Origin: Gimesia alba
GTDB taxonomy: Bacteria; Planctomycetota; Planctomycetia; Planctomycetales; Planctomycetaceae
Assembly (NCBI RefSeq): GCF_007744675.1
Contig: NZ_CP036269.1
Coordinates: 3,017,546-3,081,545, forward strand
Direction of reading: 5' to 3'
Length of the DNA: 64,000 nt
This document shows positions 1 through 7,660 of the stretch, piece after piece; within the stretch, counting starts at the first letter, position 1, and every line of letters starts with the position of its first letter. Made by a program: the position numbers and the translations under genes. Under the pieces are notes generated by a model. That model searched no databases and was not told where the DNA came from. It saw nothing but the letters and a program-made list of their open reading frames with translations.

Positions 1-1299
1 ACTGGTGGCAAGCTCAGCAAATGTCTGGGTAAGCTGACATTCGCTGGGCTGATTGCAGGAAATCGAGACCTTTGTATTGGCGTCTCCCTGAATCCGCATC
101 ACGATTGCTTTCTGGGACCAGTCATCCACCTGCTGTTTGAGGGCGGTGAAGGATTGAACCTTGAGCTGGTTCGGCGTTTGCTCCAGAATGCGATCGCGGC
201 GAAACTCGTCGAGCGGACCTGTGGTAAAACAGGGGTGCATTTGCTGGAGCTGTCCCCCTGCGATATCGACGGTAAAATTCCAGTCAGCTGTTCCACCCCA
301 GCCTAAAGCCGGCCAGGGACCCCAGCCGTATTCGAATCGCAGGACAACCGGTTTGTCCCAGGCACTCTGATCCGGTTCTCGATCGACGGGGAAATCCCGG
401 TGAATCACACGTCCATTCTTCAGGACTTCGACGCGATCAATTTCATCCCAGCCCCGGACATGGACTTTGAGCCGACGCTCTGAAGTGAACTCTAATTCCT
501 GTCCCATCATCTGGTCGTTCAGGAAAAAGTCGAGTTCAATCCGATCTCCGGTCACGGCGTAGGTCCGCCGGTTGCGGATCGCATCAAACAGGGCTTCGCG
601 GGTCAGCTCGGCAGCTTTGATGGCGGCGAGTCCTTCGCGGTAGCCGCCGGGATGTCCCAGGTGATCGTCGGTACTGGCGACGACTCCGAGTCGGTAGCCC
701 TGGTTTAAGTACGATTGCAGCGTATGTTTGGTCCAACGTCCCCCTTCCGTGTGGCGTTTGTAGGGAAACGGTGCACGATCATGTTCGGCGCAACCCCATT
801 CCGAGTGTATTTCCAGAACGGGGGAAACAGCGGGATCCATTTTGCTGGCATCAAAACCACGGTGCCCGAGGCGATTGGCGGGATGATGGGGAATCAGCAG
901 GCAGCCTCGTTGTCGGGCGAATGCCTGAAGTTCAGACAGATCTTCGATGAGTTCATAGTCTCCCTTCAAGTCCGGGAAGAGAATGTGGTAGTCCCCTTCC
1001 TGTGTGCCATGGCGTTCGTATCCCAGAATGGTGACGAACTCTCCCGGTTGCTCAAACTGTTTGGCCAGTTCGACGACTTCCGGCCAGCGAGACCGTGCGA
1101 TATGGAATCCGTTTTTCCATTTATGCGTGATTTTTCCGTCGTAGTCTTCCACATCAGGCCAATAGGAGTGAGGCGTGAAGGCATAAAAGTCGAGGTGATT
1201 GCGGGCGATCTCGAAGGAGCGGTCCAGAGATCCCTGCGCATAGCCCACCTGATTGTGATTGTGCAGGTCGCCAAAGTAGTTGTTCAAGCCTGATGTCAT
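1..1299 (-). CDS. PHP-domain / DUF3604-like metal-dependent hydrolase, partial at left edge
   Basis: The reading frame stays open from an ATG at 1299 to base 1 (433 codons) and runs off the window, so the C-terminus is missing. The N-terminus reads FGDLHNHNQVGYAQGS, then FTPHS, LIPHHPANR, EIHSEWG and ASTDDHLGHPGGY. These spaced His/Asp clusters are typical of a PHP metal site and of DUF3604-type proteins, which often carry a CehA/McbA-like hydrolase fold. No signal peptide is visible, so the protein is probably cytoplasmic. After about residue 240 a beta-rich region follows (VEVLKNGRVIHRDFPVDRE), as in DUF3604 proteins. The substrate cannot be told. Shorter open frames on both strands within this stretch are shadows. 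The downstream neighbour lies outside the window; upstream the disulfide oxidoreductase ends about 150 bp away on the same strand. I am confident that it is coding and moderately sure of the family. Confidence 0.85.
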   Translation of the reverse strand, partial: MTSGLNNYFGDLHNHNQVGYAQGSLDRSFEIARNHLDFYAFTPHSYWPDVEDYDGKITHKWKNGFHIARSRWPEVVELAKQFEQPGEFVTILGYERHGTQEGDYHILFPDLKGDYELIEDLSELQAFARQRGCLLIPHHPANRLGHRGFDASKMDPAVSPVLEIHSEWGCAEHDRAPFPYKRHTEGGRWTKHTLQSYLNQGYRLGVVASTDDHLGHPGGYREGLAAIKAAELTREALFDAIRNRRTYAVTGDRIELDFFLNDQMMGQELEFTSERRLKVHVRGWDEIDRVEVLKNGRVIHRDFPVDREPDQSAWDKPVVLRFEYGWGPWPALGWGGTADWNFTVDIAGGQLQQMHPCFTTGPLDEFRRDRILEQTPNQLKVQSFTALKQQVDDWSQKAIVMRIQGDANTKVSISCNQPSECQLTQTFAELATS

Positions 1300-1451
1300 T
1301 TGAGTTCTGCAATTCTGAATTTATGTGACGGTTTTACATCAAAAGAACTGCCAGTAGTTTATCAGAAACCGTGGTCGGCAGAAATACAAGCGACCAGGCG
1401 AATTCGGTTTGAAGAATGTGATCTGGCAAATTTCAGAAACGTCGACGGCTG

Positions 1452-2975
1452 TTAGCGAGTCCACTCGAGCCACTTTGAGAACAGACGTTTGATGAACGGA
1501 CTGAGACGCGTGCGGTTGAACTGATCGCCAATTTTCCGGATGGCGTCCGCCTGTGTGGGATAGGGATGAATGACACTGGCCAGTTTTTTGAGCCCCATCC
1601 CGGACTTCATCGCCACAGAAATTTCAGAGATGAGATCGCCCGCGTGAGCAGCCACGATGGTGGCACCTAAAATTCGATCTGTGCCCTGCTTCGTATGGAT
1701 TTTGACAAAGCCGTCGGTTTCGCCATCCAGAATCGCCCGGTCCACGCCGCTGAATTCCTGGATGAAAGTTTGAATGGCGATGTTCTGTTCGTGTGCTTCA
1801 TGCTCATACAGACCGACGTGGGCAATTTCCGGATCGGTGTAAGTACACCAGGGAATTAAGAGCTGACTGGTTTTACTCCAGCCTTTGAAGAGTGCATTTC
1901 CGATTACAATGCGTGCCTGGAAATCGGCACTGTGTGTGAACTGAAAACGAGAGCAGATATCTCCCGCACTATAGATCGCCGGGTTGGATGTCTGCAGGTA
2001 ATCGTTAACGGAAACTCCGTGCCGTTCATCGTAGGACACGCCGGCGTTTTCCAGATTCAGTCCCTCGACATTGGGGGCGCGCCCGGCAGCGACGAGAATT
2101 TCATCAACATCCAGTTGAATGTGTTCGTTTCCCGATTGAATGCTGAGTTGCCTGGTTTGATCCGTTCTGCTGACGCGGGTGGTTTTGGCGTTCAGAATCA
2201 GTTTCACCCCATCAGCTTCCAGTTGTCGGTGAATAATCGTCGCTGCATCACGGTCCTCACGCGGTAAGATCTGGGCGTGCGATTGCAGCAAGGTCACTTC
2301 CGTACCTAAGCGAGCGAAAGTCTGGGCGAGTTCACAACCGATGGGTCCGGCGCCGATCACAGCCAGACGTCTGGGACGCTCTGTCAGTGAGAAAACCGTT
2401 TCATTGGTGAGATAGCCTGCTTCTTTAATTCCTTCAATGTTGGGGACTGCAGCGCGGGCACCTGTCGTGATGACGGCTCTTTTGAAATGGAGTTTTTGAT
2501 CGTTGACTTCGATGGTATTTTCGTTGAGAAATTTTCCGTCGCCAATAAATACATCCACACCCAGATCTTTGAACCGTTGTGCGGAGTCATGCACGCTGAT
2601 TTCAGAACGAAGTTTGCGCATGCGTTCCATGGCTTGATCGAAATGAGTTGAGACGTCTGCTGGATTGACTTCGATGCCGAACTGCTTTGCTTTCACAACC
2701 GCGTGCGCTGCCTTGGCCGAGCGAATGAGGGCTTTGGAAGGGACACAACCTGTATTCAGGCAGTCTCCCCCCATCAGGTGTCGTTCAATTAATGCAACTT
2801 TGGCGCCCAGTCCTGCAGCACCGGCTGCCGTCACAAGGCCCGCTGTCCCCGCACCGATCACAACCAGATTGTAGCGTCCTGCCGGTTGGGGATTGACCCA
2901 GTCGGGCGGGTGGACGTGTTCGACTAACCGCTGGTTAAATTCATCTGATGGAGCAACCTGGATGGAATTGGACAT
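1452..2975 (-). CDS. MerA-like FAD/NAD(P) pyridine nucleotide-disulfide oxidoreductase
   Basis: A 507-residue class I flavin disulfide reductase. The FAD-binding motif GAGTAG is at about residues 41-46, the redox-active pair in CLNTGC is C72/C77 followed by VPSK, and a second Rossmann motif GAGPIGCE follows near residue 205. Near the C-terminus the sequence HPYPTQAD stands where lipoamide dehydrogenase and glutathione reductase have HAHPTLSE, so the catalytic His position appears to be Tyr. That Tyr is shared with mercuric reductase-like enzymes and argues against lipoamide dehydrogenase. There is no N-terminal heavy-metal-associated domain and no C-terminal Cys pair, so true mercury reduction is not supported. 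The upstream TVP38/TMEM64 gene ends 32 bp before this start, and the two likely form one transcription unit; this pairing, sometimes fused, is common in bacteria. The electron acceptor is unknown. Confidence 0.9.
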   Translation of the reverse strand: MSNSIQVAPSDEFNQRLVEHVHPPDWVNPQPAGRYNLVVIGAGTAGLVTAAGAAGLGAKVALIERHLMGGDCLNTGCVPSKALIRSAKAAHAVVKAKQFGIEVNPADVSTHFDQAMERMRKLRSEISVHDSAQRFKDLGVDVFIGDGKFLNENTIEVNDQKLHFKRAVITTGARAAVPNIEGIKEAGYLTNETVFSLTERPRRLAVIGAGPIGCELAQTFARLGTEVTLLQSHAQILPREDRDAATIIHRQLEADGVKLILNAKTTRVSRTDQTRQLSIQSGNEHIQLDVDEILVAAGRAPNVEGLNLENAGVSYDERHGVSVNDYLQTSNPAIYSAGDICSRFQFTHSADFQARIVIGNALFKGWSKTSQLLIPWCTYTDPEIAHVGLYEHEAHEQNIAIQTFIQEFSGVDRAILDGETDGFVKIHTKQGTDRILGATIVAAHAGDLISEISVAMKSGMGLKKLASVIHPYPTQADAIRKIGDQFNRTRLSPFIKRLFSKWLEWTR

Positions 2976-3007
2976 AACAGTTTCTCACGATGGGAGTCGA
3001 TGGTCGA

Positions 3008-3793
3008 TCAGGAACGGCTTTGAATACGATTGACGATTTTTTTTATCAGCAGCGGAAAAGTGCCCAGGAGAATAAAGGCGATGATCAATTGCGGGGTTAA
3101 TATCCCTTTGGCGCCCTGCTCTGATAACTCTTGTAATGTCGGGACACTCGTGCCGGCATAGACAAAAACAGCGGTTCCGGCAAGCATGCCGATCTGGCTG
3201 ACCCACCAGAAGGTCCAGGCCCGGATGGTGGTCAGTCCCATTAAGACGTTGATCAGAAAAAAAGGAAATGCGGGCACAAGTCGCAAGATGAACAGATAAA
3301 ACGCGCCCTCTTTTTCAAACTGCTGATTGATGACCGCGAAGCGTTCTCCATAGCGGGATTGAATCGCCGATCGAAACAGATACCGACTGGTTAAAAAAGC
3401 GAGAGTGGCACCTGCCGTCGAAGAAAAACTGACGAGCAGCAAGGCTTTCCAGAAACCAAAAAACCAGCCATAGGTTAAAGTCAGCGGTACGGCGCCCGGG
3501 AGCGACAGCCCCGTGATGCTGGTGTAGATCAGGAAGGCAATCAGGTAGATGGCCACCGGATGTTGACTTGCGAAATCTCTCCAGTTTGTTTCCTGAGTTG
3601 CTAGGTATTTGAGAGTCAGCACATCTCGGAAATTATAATAAGCCAGACTGATGATACCCGCCAGGAGTACGAAAACCGCCAATCGGATCCAGGTACCTGT
3701 TCGCGAGACGTGGCTTGCTTTGGCAGAAGTGTGTTCCGCGTTTTGTGATTCCGTTTGCTCAGGCAGTTCTGTCTCTGGGTCAGCGCTGGTCAC
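3008..3793 (-). CDS. TVP38/TMEM64 family membrane protein
   Basis: A 261-residue integral membrane protein of the TVP38/TMEM64 (SNARE-associated, VTT/DedA-like) family. A hydrophilic, Glu/Gln-rich cytoplasmic N-terminus of about 35 residues precedes a membrane segment (LAVFVLLAGIISLAYY). The core then shows the family signature, with GLSLPGAVPLTLTYGWFFG, a helix containing STAGATLAF, and RLVPAFPFFLINVLMGLT. DedA-superfamily proteins are thought to act in lipid scrambling or flippase functions. The start is a GTG at 3793, preceded by AAGGA about nine bases upstream. It lies 32 bp upstream of the MerA-like oxidoreductase, probably in the same operon, which suggests redox enzyme and membrane protein act together; that link is inference. 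Confidence 0.9.
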   Translation of the reverse strand: MTSADPETELPEQTESQNAEHTSAKASHVSRTGTWIRLAVFVLLAGIISLAYYNFRDVLTLKYLATQETNWRDFASQHPVAIYLIAFLIYTSITGLSLPGAVPLTLTYGWFFGFWKALLLVSFSSTAGATLAFLTSRYLFRSAIQSRYGERFAVINQQFEKEGAFYLFILRLVPAFPFFLINVLMGLTTIRAWTFWWVSQIGMLAGTAVFVYAGTSVPTLQELSEQGAKGILTPQLIIAFILLGTFPLLIKKIVNRIQSRS

Positions 3794-3914
3794 TTAAGAA
3801 ATCCTTTTCTCGAAGGGAGCAACAGTTTGAATGCGCTATTTTAAAGCGAGAGTCATTGGCAACCTAAAGTCTATCTTCTTTTCGAACCAGTTATGTGAAG
3901 CAGCTTACATGGGA

Positions 3915-5531
3915 CTAAAGAATCGCCCGGATTTTTTCCAGAAATTCTTTGTTCGTTGGAAATTTCTTGAGTGTACTGCTGAGTTGTTCCATTGCTTCAA
4001 CAGGGCTGAGCGAAATCAGACTTCTGCGGAGCATAGTGACACCTTCGAGAACTTCGGGATCCAGAATCTTTTCTTCACGACGGGTTCCGGAAAGCGTGAT
4101 ATCAATCGCAGGAAAGATGCGTCGGTCGGATAGTTCCCGACTGAGAACCATTTCCATATTACCGGTCCCTTTGAATTCCTGGAAAATGACTTCGTCCATG
4201 CGGCTGCCAGTGTCAATCAGTGCTGTTCCCAGTACGGTCAGGGAGCCCCCTTCATCAAAGCGACGCGCGGTTCCAAACATCTTTTTGGGAATATCCATCG
4301 CTTTGACATCCAGACCGCCACTCATGGTGCGTCCGGTGTTGCCAACCCATTTATTGAAGGCACGTGCGGTTCGCGTGATACTGTCCAAGAGGATGAAGGC
4401 ATCTTCTCCCGCTTCGGCCAGACGTTTGCCACGTTCAAAAATGAGCTGGCTGGTGCGAACATGACTTTCGACGTCCCGGTCCATTGATGAGGAGATGACT
4501 TCGCCTTTGATTGAGCGTTCCATTTCCGTGACTTCTTCGGGGCGTTCATCGATCAACAACACCATCAGGCGAACTTCGGGATGGTTCTTACTGACTGCTT
4601 CCGCAATATCCTGTAAGAGCATGGTTTTTCCGGTTCGAGGAGGCGCGACAACAAGTGCTCTTTGCCCTTTCCCGATCGGAGTGAGCAGATCCATGATGCG
4701 CATTGTGATGGGCATGGGACCTGTTTCGAGTTTGATCTGTTCGAAGGGATTGATGGGAGTCAGTTCGTCGAAGGATTTAATTTCCATGTATTCTTCGACG
4801 GTACGACCATCAATGGTTTCAATGCTCTTGAGTCGTGGTCCCTGTCCTCTGGTTCCGGGGCCGACTTCTCCTCGAATTAAAATACCTTCGCGGAGATTGT
4901 GTTTTTCGATCAGGGAGCTGGAAACAAACGCGTCTGAGTCCTGTGCTTTGTAATTGGATTTGGGATCTCGAATAAAGCCGTATGCTTTGGGGTGAAGTTC
5001 CAAGACGCCTTCAATGGTTCCGGAGATATTTTCATTGGCTGCGGTTGAAGCCGAACGCGGCCGTCGGGCTTGTGTGCGTCCACCAGAACCAGAACGAGAA
5101 CGGCCGCCTCCACCTCTGTTATTTGAGCGGCCTCGATTTCCGCCGCCACCCTGGCGTCCCTGGTTTTGTCCTTGTGCATTATTAGAGCCGTCAGATTTTC
5201 TTCTGCGACGTCTTCTGCGTCGATTGCCACCTGTTTTTTCAGATCGGTCGCCATCAGTTTGTTCTGAGTTATTTTCGCCTACGGATTCAGCAGGATTATC
5301 TGACATACTTACAGGTTCTCTTTCAGGTTCTGCTTCACTCTGAGATGAATGAGAGTTTTCGAATAGTTCGAGATTTTCTTCTGCTTTACGGTGGTATTCG
5401 TCTTGCAGCGCATCTGATTCGCTTTTTTCAAAAGTATCTTCTGTTGGGGGGGCCACTTTTTTTCGAGGTTTGGTTGTTCTTCGACGTGTGGGTTTGGGTT
5501 TGTCAGAAGTTTCAGAACTTTTTGCAGCCAT
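3915..5531 (-). CDS. rho: Transcription termination factor Rho with long Arg/Gly-rich N-terminal extension
   Basis: A 538-residue Rho, the hexameric RNA-dependent ATPase that ends transcription. Residues about 170-235 form the cold-shock-like primary RNA-binding domain (GTIEGVLELHPKAYGFIRD). The RecA-like motor follows, with a Walker A APPRTGKT near residue 297, LIDERPEEVTEM, and the Q/R-loop regions containing LDSITRTARAFNKW. Residues 1-165 are unlike the usual compact Rho N-terminal helical domain: they are charged, then strongly basic (eight consecutive Arg near residue 104), then rich in Gly, Arg, Asn and Gln. Such insertions are known in Rho of several high-GC and other phyla and are linked to extra RNA binding or phase behaviour. 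E. coli Rho is 419 residues, so this copy is about 120 longer. The gene is transcribed away from a 1.17 kb non-coding region that may be its leader. Confidence 0.97.
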   Translation of the reverse strand: MAAKSSETSDKPKPTRRRTTKPRKKVAPPTEDTFEKSESDALQDEYHRKAEENLELFENSHSSQSEAEPEREPVSMSDNPAESVGENNSEQTDGDRSEKTGGNRRRRRRRRKSDGSNNAQGQNQGRQGGGGNRGRSNNRGGGGRSRSGSGGRTQARRPRSASTAANENISGTIEGVLELHPKAYGFIRDPKSNYKAQDSDAFVSSSLIEKHNLREGILIRGEVGPGTRGQGPRLKSIETIDGRTVEEYMEIKSFDELTPINPFEQIKLETGPMPITMRIMDLLTPIGKGQRALVVAPPRTGKTMLLQDIAEAVSKNHPEVRLMVLLIDERPEEVTEMERSIKGEVISSSMDRDVESHVRTSQLIFERGKRLAEAGEDAFILLDSITRTARAFNKWVGNTGRTMSGGLDVKAMDIPKKMFGTARRFDEGGSLTVLGTALIDTGSRMDEVIFQEFKGTGNMEMVLSRELSDRRIFPAIDITLSGTRREEKILDPEVLEGVTMLRRSLISLSPVEAMEQLSSTLKKFPTNKEFLEKIRAIL

Positions 5532-5619
5532 ACAGAAGCACCAGATGATTTAAAATAGTAACGAAAAAATTTGAGAAATAACTACGGCATGAACGAGTCA
5601 CGAAGTGACCGACCAAATG

Positions 5620-5668
5620 ATTCAAGCAGGGATCATTGTCAACACGGAGCCTGCAATGATGCTTGAAT
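5620..5668 (-). promoter_or_regulatory. Strong interrupted stem-loop in the presumed rho leader
   Basis: On the plus strand the arm ATTCAAGC (5620-5627), a four-base AGGG bulge and ATCATTG (5632-5638) are matched exactly by CAATGAT (5654-5660) and GCTTGAAT (5661-5668). The loop has 15 bases. This makes 15 Watson-Crick pairs with one side bulge, far beyond chance for such a short distance. It lies 89 bp upstream of the rho start codon. No T-tract follows on the minus strand, so it is not a classic intrinsic terminator. It may be a leader structure, since rho is autoregulated in several bacteria; that role is inference. Confidence 0.6.
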
Positions 5669-5724
5669 GCTGCTGGCATACATCTGAACGTGCCGATTCT
5701 TAATTCAGCGGAAATCTGGCAAAC

Positions 5725-5744
5725 GCCTGCGAATACACGCAGGC
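5725..5744. repeat. Perfect 7-bp hairpin upstream of rho
   Basis: GCCTGCG (5725-5731) and CGCAGGC (5738-5744) form a perfect GC-rich stem around a six-base loop, AATACA. It is about 60 bp further from rho than the larger stem-loop. No T-run follows on either strand. It may belong to the same leader RNA or be a DNA-level protein site; the sequence does not decide. Confidence 0.45.
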
Positions 5745-6703
5745 AGCCTTAATCTCATGAAGAAAGATTTACACAGTGGAATAATGCGCCCGATCTTGGA
5801 CTCGACCTTCGTGGCCTGCTTATTCCAGGGAATAGGACTATCGCTTTTGAAAAATTAAAGAGAGTGAGTCCTGGCATCGAGAACAATGCAAATCAAAAAG
5901 CTTGTTGACGAATGCCTCTTGTTGAGTGATCGCCTTGCCGAGATCCTTTCAGGCAAAAATTGTGTGGTCAAAAACTGATACTAGAAATTCAATCGTTTCG
6001 AGTGAGTTCCGTCAACCGATAAATGGTTGCTAATAAGGAACTTTTAAATGTTTTCGTGAGTACAAAGGCTTAATTTTTTGAATCCAATTCCGAACATTGG
6101 TTTGAGATAAAAAAGAAGCTAAGCCCAAAAACAAACTCACGTTATTTTCATTAAAATAAAAATTTTCAAGCAAGAAGTCTGCTGATAAACGAAGTTAAAA
6201 ACCAGGAGCCGGCTTGGTTATTCGCAACTGGTTCAGATATTGGAATACCCTTCAGTGCACGCATGAAAGAGAAAAACTTTCAAGCAATAAGCGACCCCTG
6301 ACGGAATTCAGGAGTAACGCGGTTGAGGAACTAACATCCCGCTGGAAACGACTCAACTTACTTTAAAGCCAACTTTGGTGACCCAGTGAAATTCAATGAC
6401 TGGTCTCAGGAAAAACGATCTCAAAAAGCGGGAGAGATCCTCAATTGAAAAACGGCTTGCTAGAGATTGTTTAGTTTCTAGTGTTTATCAAAACCATCTC
6501 AGAGCGTCAATACTAATCGTATTACGAGCACGTTCTACTCACATAATAGCTTATCTCTGAACAAAGTCAATTGACTATCATAAAACTATCGGATGTTTTG
6601 TTCAGGGGGACGATTCTTTCTGAATCGAAATGGCGAGAATCATAAAAATGGGGCTGTTTTTCATTTATGGGCTTTATTTAATGGGATGAAAACTCCCTGA
6701 AAT

Positions 6704-7552
6704 CTATGGTTCCAGATTAGACAGAGTGTTGGGAGGATAGGACCGTTGAATCATCTCTTTGATACGCTCGATCCGGTTTCCGGGATCGGGATGAGTGCTG
6801 AATAGTTCCGGCTGTCTACCTGCTCCTGCAGATCGTTTGAGGATCTTCATCACTCCGATCATGGCATAAGGGTCGTAGCCAGCCAGGACCATGATTTCGA
6901 CTCCCCAACGATCGGATTCCAGTTCATCGTTTCTGCCATATTTCATATTCACCATCGAACCGATTATTTGCGCCATTTTCGCACTGCTGACATCTCCGCC
7001 CGCGACACCAGCCGCCCCGACTAACCCCTGGGTTAACTGTCGCTTTGCTATTTGTTGTGCCCCGTGCCGGGAAAGGACATGGCCGATTTCATGCCCCAGT
7101 ACTCCCGCCAGTTGCCCTTCTGTTTCAAGTTGATCATAGAGTGCAGCGGTGATGAAAATCTGCCCCCCCGGTAAGGCAAACGCGTTGACGACCTGATCGT
7201 CATTGAGCAGATGAAAATCAAAACGATAAGGGTTCTGTCGGCCTTGTTTTCTTAAAGCGTTATTTAAACTTTCTAGCAAACGGTTCCCAACACGATCAAC
7301 GTATGCCTGGGCTTGCTGGTCCGGATGTTCTCCATGATGCCGTTTGAGAATCGTAGGCATTGCCTTTAGCCCTAAGGCGATTTCCTGCTGTTCAGTCAGA
7401 GCGACCTGCTGAGTCTCGCCCGTGATTTCATTGACGTCGGCTTTCATCAGATAGGAAATGAACGAAAACAGCGCAATTCCAGCCGCGATGACCAGACGCA
7501 TTTTGAAGGAGGAATTTCGTGATCCGTGAGTTGTCCGAATATAGCGCGGCAT
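6704..7552 (-). CDS. M48 family metallopeptidase (membrane-anchored, BepA/HtpX-like)
   Basis: A 282-residue zinc protease of the M48 family. The active site HEIGH holds the HExxH motif near residue 155, and the third ligand lies in NDELESDRWGVEIM about 55 residues later, the usual M48 spacing. A hydrophobic segment near residues 18-35 (LVIAAGIALFSFISYL) indicates a signal anchor or signal peptide, so the catalytic domain should be extracytoplasmic. Families of this type degrade misfolded envelope proteins. The preceding TTG at 7561 is in frame, but the ATG at 7552 is the more likely start because neither has a good ribosome site. The C-terminus carries FSTHPDPGNRIERI, a common ending of M48 proteins. 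No chaperone or TPR domain is attached. Confidence 0.92.
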   Translation of the reverse strand: MPRYIRTTHGSRNSSFKMRLVIAAGIALFSFISYLMKADVNEITGETQQVALTEQQEIALGLKAMPTILKRHHGEHPDQQAQAYVDRVGNRLLESLNNALRKQGRQNPYRFDFHLLNDDQVVNAFALPGGQIFITAALYDQLETEGQLAGVLGHEIGHVLSRHGAQQIAKRQLTQGLVGAAGVAGGDVSSAKMAQIIGSMVNMKYGRNDELESDRWGVEIMVLAGYDPYAMIGVMKILKRSAGAGRQPELFSTHPDPGNRIERIKEMIQRSYPPNTLSNLEP

Positions 7553-7660
7553 GATAAACAAATTCCGGGAAAACTAAATAGACCGTGATTTATCAGAAAT
7601 CATAGCAACTTATTTCTGGAAGACACCTGGCATTTTTCAGGAATTGAAAACTCCGTTATT

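Larger units (their letters stand above)
5532..6703. other. 1.17 kb AT-rich non-coding region between the M48 gene and rho
   Basis: No open frame of 60 codons lies here on either strand, while the rest of the window is densely coding. The flanking genes are both on the minus strand, so this is the upstream region of rho and the downstream region of the M48 gene. Base composition is clearly richer in A and T than in the neighbours. It holds several inverted repeats close to rho (5597-5609, 5620-5668, 5725-5744 and a TATTCC/GGAATA dyad at 5821-5834). I looked for the conserved cores of tmRNA, RNase P RNA, SRP RNA and tRNA and did not recognise any. A long regulated rho leader, an unrecognised small RNA or decayed sequence are all possible. 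Confidence 0.6.

Noticed and set aside
715..1293. 192-residue plus-strand open frame opposite the PHP-type gene
   Set aside because: The minus-strand frame carries clear PHP motifs over the same bases; the plus frame has no ribosome site or family pattern and is a shadow.
5532..6703. Known RNA gene in the rho-upstream gap
   Set aside because: No tmRNA, RNase P, SRP or tRNA core motifs could be found by eye; a new RNA is still possible but not supported.
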